Below the pieces are notes generated by a model, which was not told where the DNA came from, ran no database searches, and was given only the letters and a program-made list of their open reading frames with translations. Below are positions 33,367-43,219 of a DNA stretch of 64,000 bases, one piece after another (position 1 is the first letter of the stretch; every line of letters begins with the position of its first letter). Origin of the DNA: Astragalus membranaceus (taxonomy: Eukaryota; Streptophyta; Magnoliopsida; Fabales; Fabaceae); assembly GCA_039519185.1 (NCBI GenBank), contig CM076849.1, forward strand, positions 76,367,621 through 76,431,620. The letters run 5' to 3'. A program made the position numbers and the translations under genes.

Positions 33367-35538
33367 TGTAACACCCCGTTAATTTCTAACTTGTAGAAAT
33401 TACCGAAATGCACTACTGGCATACATCAGAGTACCTCCTGTTTTAAATACTGAACACCTACTAAATACTTGATGCTAAAAACCATCAAGCGCGTTATATA
33501 ACTTAACATGAAAATGCATAAAGCGTTCTTACACCACTCAACTAGTGTTCAGTACCAAAATAGAAAGTCTGCGGAAGCGATTTACAACTTTATAACATAA
33601 GTCGTACAATCGTACATACTAAGGATCTGAATACAAAGTACGAAGGAAACTGAAATACAAGACATAATGAAATGAAGATAGCGGCTGCTCCTCAAGTATC
33701 TTCATAGCCGTGCCTCACGGTCTTCAACTTTCCCTGCTTAACTGAAAAACAACAACAATGGATTGGGTGAGACAACTTGTTTCAGTGAGTTCTATCGCGA
33801 CCCCTTACTAATCCTCTCGGTTCAATTATGCTTGATTCATTATTCTAAACTCAAAACTCATAGTCCTCAAAGTTGACTATGTGGCTGAACTAATCTCAAT
33901 CACTGAGCCTAACAATGAACTATGCTCAATCACTGAGCCTAACCATGATTATTAGCGTGTCACCGGTCACTTGGCAAAATAAGCTTCCGGTGAACCCAAT
34001 CCACTAATCACTAGTGGGCAAACCTCAAGGGGCCTAGGTTCATAGGGCTCATGACTTCCCCTTCCCTAGCACACTAAATTGAAATAGGGTCGTCACCCTA
34101 ACCTGATGTATATATATTGATATACCTTGAACAATGAGCAGTGAACAATGAAAACTGCTCAATCACTGAGCTTAACCTGAAAGCATACTCATTCACTGAG
34201 CCTTATCGTGACCTAATTTTATTCTTAACATTATGTGGTCTATTTATTAACTTAATCTTATAATTTAGTGATCTCACATGGATTACTAAGGTTTGCTAAC
34301 TTAGCTTAACAATCTTACTAAACCAGTCAATCCATCACAATACATCAATCACAAAGTCATAACATGAAATCAATGGTCAGTCACATGAGCATTCACTTAA
34401 TCTGAACGTAATCCAAACACAACCAATCATATGGTACTTAACATAACGTAGATCCAATCACAGTCAATTACCACTCAATTCAGGGCAATTCAATCATAGC
34501 ATCATTGGGGAAGGTGGAAGAAAGGATTAGAAAGCAATTGGAATCGTTCGGAATGATTTAAAACACTTTTTAAAATAGGCAACCCGAAGACCACGCACGA
34601 CCCGTGCGCCCATACACACGATCCGTGCGTGCCCATCATTTATCGTATCATTCCGTCTGATACCTAATTACTTCCCGATCGGCACTACCACTTTAGTCAT
34701 GGCCAAACATGTAGAATTACAGTGTTCCCATCACAGGGGAACCTTGGGGAGTGGATTGGAAGGGACTTAGGACCAATCGGAACGACTTAGGACGTATTTC
34801 AACATTTCGCATCAGAAGGATACACACGGTCCGTGCGCCTTGGCACACGACCCGTGCGCGTTTTCAAAAACGGCACCAGTGATTCCAGAATCTCACGCAC
34901 GACCCGTGCCCAAAGGCACACGGTCCGTGCGTGACTAACAGTGTTGCAGAAAAACAGTTTTTCGCGCTTTCTTTCCTATTCCGATCGTTCCCGTGTCCAT
35001 TCCGATTCACCTTCAAACTCAATAACACAACAATACACATATTCATGGTTTTCCTAGTGAGTTATAGAACTCACCTTTTGATGATGACACAACCCACACC
35101 GAGACTTCACGATCACACGGTGACTCCAAATTCTCCCAAACCGTTCCAATTAGCTTCCAACTGAAAACCCAGCCACCGAACTACTCTCTAGGTTGCTCCA
35201 ATACGCGATTCAGGGACTGATAAGGGTTCTAACACTCATTCAACTCACATGCAACACTAATTTCAGAATTTGGTTAAGTGGAGCTTGGTGAGTCTTCAAT
35301 GGTGGAATGTGGTGAAGGTTGGGGATGACTATGAACTTAGCATCAATGGTAAGGAAATAGGGAGCTGACTCAGAATATGTTGATAGATGAAGCATGCATG
35401 ATGGTTTGAAGGAAACCCTCACCTCTTCTCTTCCTCTCCCATTCGCATCCTCTCTCTCTTTCTCCCCTTGGTTCTTGTTGAAACAGATTTTCTAGAAATG
35501 AAAGGCTTGTGTTTTTCTTTTGGATTTTTGCTGTATGG

Positions 35539-35584
<46 letters not shown>

Positions 35585-35797
35585 GAAGGTGCAATTACGA
35601 TTATACCCCTCACTTAACATCCCTTTCCTAATGACTTCTATTAGCTTTAATAACTCAACTATGATGCAATAAACTCAATTTGTCACACAATTAAATTAAT
35701 TGACAATCCAAACAATTTATTTTTCAAGCAACTCATTTATATCAATAAAATCATTTCACGCCAAATAATTTAAATAGCGAAAATTGGGGATATTACA
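33367..35797 (-). mobile_element. Solo LTR of a gypsy-type retrotransposon
   Basis: The block starts TGTAACACCCCGTTAATT and ends GGGGATATTACA. The direct target repeat is ATCGC (33362-33366 and 35798-35802). At 2,431 bp without internal genes it is a solo LTR, formed by recombination between the two LTRs. Several features suggest a minus-strand orientation, including the TG-TAATATCCCC start when read in reverse. Inside are CACTGAGCCTAAC repeats (33890-34210), a CACG-CCGTGCG motif cluster (34592-34934) and a TA microsatellite (35543-35582). Confidence 0.88.
34592..34934. repeat. Six copies of a near-palindromic CACGRYCCGTGCG motif
   Basis: The copies lie near 34593, 34616, 34823, 34846, 34895 and 34916, in the forms CACGACCCGTGC, CACGATCCGTGC and CACGGTCCGTGC. 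They are arranged in three close pairs within the solo LTR. Confidence 0.7.
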
Positions 35798-35802
35798 ATC
35801 GC

Positions 35803-36148
35803 CATACATCAGTGCTAGTGTGGCGATATAGAGTGTGATGTGGAATCAACGCTTAACGCGTTGATTTTGAAACTAAAGAATCGATGTTGGCACACCTATC
35901 AAGACAAAATAGTCTATATAGAATGTTTACTGTATAGTCTTCTTATAAAATCAGATACTCTAGATCTGTTTAGTTTGCTTGTTTAGTCTTGTTTCATTTA
36001 GCAACGGTAAAGTTCACTGAAATGATGGAGAATCTTTTTTCACAACCAAAAGCAAGCCTGTAGGAAGTAGCAATGTGATGCTAATTGGTGAGAAAAAGTA
36101 AAAAAGTGTTAATTCTTGATAGTGACATGAACATTCAAATTAGGTAAT
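35803..36148. other. Non-coding spacer between the solo LTR and the coatomer pseudogene
   Basis: No gene or repeat recognised. The sequence directly after the LTR continues the site that precedes it (TCATCGC joined to CATACATCAG). Confidence 0.4.
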
Positions 36149-38030
36149 TACCGAGATGATCCTTTTTTGTATCCAATACTCCATACTCCGTCGATGCCAG
36201 AGTTAAAGGTTCCATGAAGCCTGCAAAGTTAGTGGCAACGACTAAAAATGTGAACTGCCATAAAATTCCTTTTACAAAATAATTAAGTATATTAATGTGA
36301 ACCCCCCTAAAATTCCTTTATCTCAAAATAAATGAACTGAGAGTAAAATTTAACAGATAAAGTGAAAATGAGATTTTGATCATGAATAATGAAGTACCTG
36401 TATGTGACTGCATCCCATATCTTAAACGTAGAATCTTCATAAGCTGTTATTATTAAAGGAAGCTCATGATGAGCGCATATTGCTGTGACTTTGTTTGTGT
36501 GTCCTTCAAGTGTTTGTATGCAATTTCTAGAATGATAATCCCATACCTGTTGAAATATGAATTTAGGCTTTAATAAAAAATTATATCAAATGTTAAAAAG
36601 CATTAAAGAGTAAATTTGTATGCAAACCTTGACGGTGTAGTCATCGGAACCACTTAAAAGATATTATTTGTCATTGTTTTCAAAATAATCAACACAATTA
36701 ACTCCTTTCAAGTGTCCATTCACAATTAACTCCTTTCAAGTGTCCATCCAAATCTACAAAAAGAATTAATCGATTGGAATATAATGTTAATGCTGATTAA
36801 TTAGTTAATGAATTTGAAATAGAGTTAAAAAAATATTTTACACGATCATCGAATCAGATTCCATCATGTAGACGCTAGGTAAGATATTTTTGAAGTAACA
36901 TAATAAAATAGCAATATGATTAAATTTGATTGGATGATTGTGTAATAAACTAATAATGCATTGTAATTCTTTGACTTTTTTATATATGCATTTAAAAGAG
37001 TTACGGCTAACTAAGAGCTCCTATTCTAACACTTGAGGTACTAGCTCAATGGTAAGAGTCTTCTATCCTCAAAATGTTGAATTCCAATCCCCTCGAGAAT
37101 AGTTGTAAAATGACTATTAATACCACTTTAATTTGGAAAAAAGAGCTCTGATGCCTCATACCTTTAGAGTGCCATCAAAAGATGCACTGGCAAAGGTAGC
37201 ATTTTGATCCTTGGGGTTAAATGCAGCTTGCATCACATACACATAATGTTGATCTGACTGCTTGCATAAAGAAAAGGTGAGAAATGACACATCACCAATG
37301 AAATTTATTTTATGACACCTTTAAAAATTGTTTTCTTTAAAAATTGGACATGTAGGAGGCAGTTATTTTTTTACTAAAATGGTAGTACAAAATCTTTGAA
37401 CACTTACAAAGAGACTAGTGGAGACTTGAACGGGTGACATGTCCTCATATAAAATTAATATATATATTTTTTGAACAAACTTGTTACACTGACCTGGAAA
37501 TTCACTAACTTTGAAAGACTTCTCTTCAGTCTTTCATAGTAACAAAATAAAGGTTACTAATAAACTAACCTTATAATTATTTGTTTGTATCGGAAATCAT
37601 TATTTTTAAATGCACGCCTATATATAATTGGTTACCTTTGTCTGATAGTTCCAGATAGAAATAGTTCCTGAAAACAAACCCAATAGAATCCTGCATGAAA
37701 AAGGTACTACATTTAAGTACTTTTAAGTGCCTCTTTGGATAATATTAAAATTGACGTTTATACTTGCTGGGAAATCAGAATTCATATTTTGGCCTTTCAT
37801 TGTTGCAAAAATACGTACCATGACTCAGTTGGATGCAGATGAACAGATTTCACTCTTTTAGTGATTTGAACAAATTCGCGCTGATCCATAAATAATTAGC
37901 AAAATATGTTAATAAGTTTTTGTATAGAAAAACATATGTAATCTAAATATGAATGGGTGGATTTTGTGAGTAAAATAGATACTTAAAAGAGGAGCAATAC
38001 ATCAATTTCAAAGGGGAGAGAGCCTGTCCC
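36149..38030 (-). pseudogene. Coatomer subunit beta-prime (WD40) pseudogene, partial
   Basis: Minus-strand exons with GT-AG borders, in order, are about 38007-38030 (LPFEID), 37819-37883 (VKSVHLHPTESW), 37636-37690 (ILLGLFSGTISIWNYQTK), 37162-about 37260 (HYVYVMQAAFNPKDQNATFA, SASFDGTLK), 36629-36753 (GSDDYTVKV), 36398-36546 (VWDYHSRNCIQTLEGHTNKV, YEDSTFKIWD) and 36149-36222 (GTFNSGIDGVWSIGYKKGS). These follow the N-terminal WD40 propeller of plant coatomer beta-prime, a COPI vesicle coat subunit. Two WD repeats expected between the third and fourth exon are missing. The fifth exon has a 28-bp tandem duplication that breaks the frame and an in-frame TAA after NDK. The rest of the protein (over 500 residues) is absent. 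Confidence 0.85.
37034..37110 (+). other. tRNA-like or SINE-like sequence with A and B box resemblance
   Basis: The stretch contains TAGCTCAATGGTAAGAG, close to a polymerase III A box, and TTGAATTCCAATCCCC about 35 bases on, a weak B box. No cloverleaf can be drawn with good stems. It lies in an intron of the coatomer pseudogene and is most likely a SINE remnant. Confidence 0.3.
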
Positions 38031-38299
38031 TGCAAAATTAACATCATAAGAAACAATGAATATTAGTTTGTTCACACTTCAAAGTGAATACATTTCATCG
38101 TTCATGATAATCAAGAAATGATCCTACCCAAAAAAGTTATATGAAGTCCCCTGATAATAATTAATGTAGACAACTTTTCAACACCAAAAAAGAACAAAAT
38201 AACATTTACTGAATTTTTTTCCTCCCTACATCAACCATATTGATTCATTGTTAAGCTCCGCTATATTTTATTTCATCAATAAAGATATCTAATGTAGCT

Positions 38300-38510
38300 A
38301 AGATGGTTCAATGGCCGGCTACCCACGTAGTGTCCCAACGCTTTCAACGAATGACTAATTTGCGCTCGTTACTTGCGGTAAGGATTTCGCTGGCCAACAC
38401 GCTCTTTTGTCGCAGCCGGGAATCGAACACGGGAGCAGACCGTGAAGACCCCCAGCACGTACCCAAGGCAGCCCGACCACTGGGCCAAACGTGTTGGCTC
38501 AATGGCACGA
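38300..38510 (-). mobile_element. tRNA-derived SINE-like element
   Basis: On the minus strand an A box (TGGCCCAGTGG, 38477-38487) and a B box (GTGTTCGATTCCC, 38418-38430) are spaced as in polymerase III promoters. Related near-repeats, GGTTCAATGGC and GGCTCAATGGC, flank the body (about 38305 and 38496) and may be the target duplication. No protein is expected; such elements move with LINE enzymes. Exact ends are uncertain. Confidence 0.55.
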
Positions 38511-39480
38511 CTTTGCTCCTGTGTGAAATAAGATTAGGGGTAACTAAGGCTCTCATTTATTGTTTAAATTATCCCCAGGCAGGATAAAGAAAATAAAATA
38601 AAAAAATGGCATAGGGAATAAGAAAGCATATAGTATAAAGTAGGCTAAATATCACTTTTGGTCCTTTATCTTTGCTCTTGGTTTCACTTTGGTCCTTTAT
38701 CTTTTTTTGGTCCGTTTTGGTCATTTATGTTTCATTTTCGTTTCACTTTGGTCCCTGACGTTAGTTTTACTTAACGGACGCCACAGTGGCAGTTAACTGC
38801 TGACGTGGCATCCATTTTTCATTAAATGACGTGGCAAAAATATATTATTTAATTTTAATAAAATTACACATTAGCATTGAACTATTTTAATTGTTAAACA
38901 ATTAAACATCAAAACAATTAAACTGATTTGAGCAATTAAACAATTAAACACTAAAAACATCAAAACAATTCAACCCAAAAAAGAAGAACATCAAAAAACC
39001 AACACCAACACCAACCCAAATGAAGAACAACGATTTCCAGCAACACCAACACCAACATCAAACGAAGAACTCCAACATCTTCAAACCGAGAATTTTTCCA
39101 CTGCGTTTTCTTTCGTTTTCCAAAACATTCAAGATCTTCAAACACAAAATCTAAATAAAACTAAAAACAGTAAAATAAAACTAACAACATTCAACATGTT
39201 TTCCATTGATTGAATCTAGTGATTTAGGCAACCGTTTTGTTTGATCTTGGATGAGTTTTGATCGCAAGAAAGAGATCTAAAGAAGCCCTAACTCAATTTC
39301 GTAAAACAATGAGTTTTTTCCTTTTCGCCATTGATGCAGAGTTGCAGTTTCAATTTAGTTTCAGTTTGGTCCTCTACGTTTTCTTTTAGTTTCAGTTTGG
39401 TCCTCTACGTTTTCTTTTAGTTTCAGTTTGGTCCCCTATATTTTTTAAACGAAGAACAGATCTGGAAGAACAGAAATTGA

Positions 39481-40561
39481 CACTACAAAAAAACAACGTA
39501 TTAGCGACGGATTTTTCCCTCGCTAATGCCTGTTTTTCCCTCGCTACTGACTGTTAACGACAGAATTAGCGACGGATCAATTCCTTCGCTAAACCACTTG
39601 TCGCTAATGGTTAGCGAGGGAATAAAATCCGTCGCTAAAATTAGCGACGGAAAATCCGTCGCTAAACACTGTGCACACTGACTGTTGCAGTTGATTTGAC
39701 ACTGACACTGACCAACTTTAGCGACGGAAATCCGTCGCTAAAATCCGTCGCTAATCTCTTTTTTAAAAAAAAAAACGCTAATCTCAGATAGAGAGAGGGA
39801 AAGATAAGGGGTTGGGGAGGAAAATGGAGAAGGAAAAGAAATGAAAGAGGATGGTGTGGTGTTGAAGGGAGAAGATGAAGATGATGTGGTGGTGGTAAGA
39901 AAAAATGAAAGAGAAAGAGGAAAATGGAGAAGGAAAAGAAATTAAAGAGGAAGAGGAGGAAATGAAAGAGGATGGTGTGGTGGTGGTGGTGGTGGTGATG
40001 TGGTGTTGAAGGGAGAAGATGATGGTGGTGGTGGTATGAAAAAATGAAAGAGGAAGAGGAAAATGGAGAAGGAAAAGAAATGAAAGAGGATGGTGTGGTG
40101 CTGGTGGTATTGAAGGGAGAAGATGATGGTGGTGGTGGTAAGAAGAAATGAAAGAGGAAGAGGAAGAAATGAAAGAGGAAGAGGAAAAAACGGAGAAGAG
40201 GAAGAAATCAAAGAGGAAGAAATGAAAGAGGAAGGGGAAGGATTCAGGTTTATAAAAAAAAATTTACCCGTTAGCGACGGATTTCCCTCGCTAATGTCTG
40301 TCACGTGTCAAATCAACTGCAACGGTCAGTGGCACAATTTTCGAAACATTAGCGACGGATTTTCGTCGCTAATTCAAACCAAAATTTTCAAGTTTCGCGC
40401 CATGTTAAATCCGTCGCTAATTTAGCCAATTTCCGTCGCTAAAGACATTGTTTTTCAATCCGTCGCTAATACTGTGAATTTCCGTCGCTAATTTTGATTT
40501 TAGCGACGGACCACCTATCCGTCGCTAAAATCCGTCGCTAATCCATGTTTTTTTTGTAGTG
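39481..40561. mobile_element. Non-autonomous CACTA element (TTAGCGACGG family)
   Basis: The ends are CACTACAAAAAAACAACG and, reversed, CACTACAAAAAAAACATGG, with target duplication TGA (39478-39480 and 40562-40564). Subterminal arrays of TTAGCGACGG/CCGTCGCTAA fill 39500-39770 and 40265-40540. The centre is the purine-rich minisatellite. At 1,081 bp it has no transposase and needs help from an autonomous relative. Confidence 0.92.
39785..40250. repeat. Purine-rich minisatellite (GAAAGAGGAAGAGGAAAATGG and GGTGGTGGT blocks)
   Basis: Four or five imperfect units of roughly 80-120 bp are built from AAATGAAAGAGGA, AATGGAGAAGGAAAAGAA, GATGGTGTGGTGGTGG and GAAGGGAGAAGATGA. The plus strand is nearly all A and G, apart from the T of GGT. 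Open frames on either strand are low-complexity (Ser/Pro/Phe or Glu/Arg) and not taken as genes. Confidence 0.75.
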
Positions 40562-41250
40562 TGAAGAAGCCCATCTTCATTAAACGAAGAACAGAACCAC
40601 CACCATCAACAATCAGAAACCCAGATTTGCGATCAGATCTCTTGCAGATCTCGTTTTATATCATTTTTCATTTTGAATCGTTTTTGTTTTGCATCGTTTT
40701 CGTTTTGAATCGTTTTGCCTAATTTTTGTTTTTAGTTTTAAACTTCAGATCTGAATCGTTAAAAGTTTTAAGATCTGAATCTTTTTCTTCAAAACGAATC
40801 TGAGTTTGGTTCCCGGGTTTTCAAAAAACCCATCGTACTAGTGAACCCATCAAAACGATTTTGAGGTCAAAACCCATAAAGGATTGAACAGCAAACGGAA
40901 TCTGGTTTCGTTGATGATGTTGGAATCTGTTCAATCGTTCAATTTGTTGATGATGTTGGAATTCTTGATTTTGATTTTACGGTTTATTTTTTTGTTTTAT
41001 GTTTGTTTTATGTTTTATTTAAATTAATAAACGAATTTGCTGATGTGGAAATGAGTGTCCCTATGCCTGCCACGTCATTTAATGAATTGAGGACGCCACG
41101 TCAGCAGTTAACTGCCAACGTGGCGTTCGTTAGCCAAAACTGACGGCAGGAACCAAAATGAAACATGAGGGACCAAAACGGACCAAAAAAAAGATAAAAG
41201 ACCAAAGTGAAACCTAGAGCAACATAAAGGACCAAAAATACTATTTAGCC

Positions 41251-41578
41251 TACAAAGTAACTAAAACAAGGAGTTTTTCCCATTGTATTTGTAGATTAAC
41301 ATTGCGCGTTGCATAACACGACCCATATTGAGCTTCTGAGTTCCAAGTCAATCTTTTAAAACTTGGCTAGCAACCATGCCCATTACGTCATTGTGAATCA
41401 CAAGACAAGAAGATTCATATCTCCCTAATGGTCAATATCTAAATCCTCGTGATTCAACATTTTTTAAAAGGAAAAACAGTAAAGCTATCTTGCGATGTTA
41501 AACTTCAGATATTATTAGCTTTTGATAATATTTAGAGTGCGTCGAAGTCATCTAAAATCATCCTCTAATAATATTTAT
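41251..41578. other. Unassigned spacer
   Basis: No gene seen. A segment near 41322-41350 (ATTGAGCTTCTGAGTTCC) recurs at 42010-42030, on the other side of the MITE, so the two flanks share a short older repeat. Confidence 0.35.
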
Positions 41579-41986
41579 GGTTAAATATGTTTTTAGTCCC
41601 TACAAAATCGGTTCCTTCTAAGTTTAGTTCCTACATTAATGAAATAGGCGTTTTGGCCCCTACATTTTTTTTTTCCGTTTTCATTAATAGTCTCTGTCAT
41701 TAAATCCATCTGATTAGGCATTTTTTATTTAGGGTAAAATATGTTTTTGGTCCCTACAAAATTGGGTCATTTTAAGTTTAGTCCCTACATTAACGAAATA
41801 GGTGTTTTGGTCCCTATCTTTTTAACAACCACGTCACATTTCTGTTGACTGATCAGATGGATTTAACGACGGGGACTATTAACGAAAAAGGAAAAAAAAA
41901 TAAAGTGACCAAAACGCCTATTTCGTTAATGTAGGGACTAAAGACGAAAACCCAAATTTTATAGGGACCAAAAATATATTTAACCC
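41579..41986. mobile_element. Mutator-like MITE, internally duplicated
   Basis: The ends are GGTTAAATATGTTTTTAGTC and, reversed, GGGTTAAATATATTTTTGGT. Flanks carry TAATATTTAT on both sides (41569-41578 and 41987-41996). The left end sequence appears a second time at about 41732 (GGGTAAAATATGTTTTTGGT), so the element has a duplicated or nested left arm. It is non-coding. Confidence 0.8.
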
Positions 41987-42804
41987 TAATATTTATACAT
42001 AACCAACCTAGATTGAGCTTCTGAGTTCCCCAACGTTCTATTCGATAGTCTCGAGCCCCCGATAGATATTCACCAAACAAGTATGATTTCTGAAATCACC
42101 AGTGCAGAAAAGACATTTAGCGTCGGTTAAATTAGACATTTAGCGCCGGTTAAATTAGACATTTAGCATCGGTTATTTAACCGACACTAAATGTCACATT
42201 TAGCATCGGGTGTTCAGATAACCGATGATAAACGTCACATTAAAAACTATTTCAGATGTCAAAAAATGACATTTAGCGTCGGTTGTTTGAAACAACTGAC
42301 GCTAAATGTCTCTAAACGTCATCAGAAAATGACATTTAGCATCGGTTGTTTCAAACAACTGACGCTAAAAGTCCCCTTTGAGACATTTGGCATCGGTTGT
42401 TTCAAACAACCGACGCTAAATGTCTCTAAACGTCATCAGAAAATGGCATTTAGCATCGGTTGTTTCAAACAACCGATGCTAAATGTCATTTTACACATTT
42501 TAGTTTCCTTCATTTCTGATCCATACCGTTTACAAACCTGTTGTATCCCAGACAGCAACAAAAAAATAACAGATTGCATCACAGACAGTATTGCAAATTA
42601 ACAGAAACGACCAATTCTAATACTGGTCTAATACCCCAGTTGTTCACATTAACAGAAAACCAGACCATATAAACAGCTTGTTCACATTTCATCTAGACTA
42701 TCAATTCACGTAGACTTTCAAAGGGTGTATCTAAATGATTCTAAAAGAGCTAGAGTATCTAAAACAAATGGTGTATCTAAAGAATTCTGCCCAAAGCTTC
42801 AGAA

Positions 42805-43156
42805 TCAGAAAGTGCTAAACAGTGTATCCTTTTGCTCCGTACGGATCTTCATATAGAATTCTGCCCAAAGTTGACGAACCTCAAAAAGCTCCTCTTCGGT
42901 GTATGCCTTTGGGTCATCAAATACCTACAAGTTTAAAAATTACTCAAACAAGTTATATTCAATCATGTTAAATCCAAATAAATGTGTAAAGTATAATTTT
43001 AACAAAAAATTTATACCTGCTCCCAATTATCAACAACACTAGCTTTCACAATGGTCAGCATAAACTTCATCACATAATAGCCACAATGAAAACCATTCCG
43101 TTGTATTGGCATCTACACAAATGAATTAACAAAGTTAACCAAATTAAACAGAATAT

Positions 43157-43219
<63 letters not shown>

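Larger units (their letters stand above)
38643..41250. mobile_element. Mutator-like non-autonomous element with long terminal inverted repeats
   Basis: Both ends start GGCTAAATATCACTTTTGGT (right end reversed: GGCTAAATAGTATTTTTGGT) and stay related for about 180 bp, through GGTCCTTTATCTT, GTTTCACTTTGGTCC and TTAACTGCTGACGTGGC. The target duplication is TATAAAGTA (38634-38642) against TACAAAGTA (41251-41259), one mismatch in nine. The interior is non-coding and is interrupted by the CACTA element at 39481-40561; without that insert it would be about 1.5 kb. Confidence 0.85.

Noticed and set aside
37034..37110. Functional tRNA gene
   Set aside because: A-box and B-box resemblance is present, but the stems do not pair and the B box is weak.
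39942..40304. 120-residue Ser/Pro/Phe frame
   Set aside because: It is the complement of the purine minisatellite.
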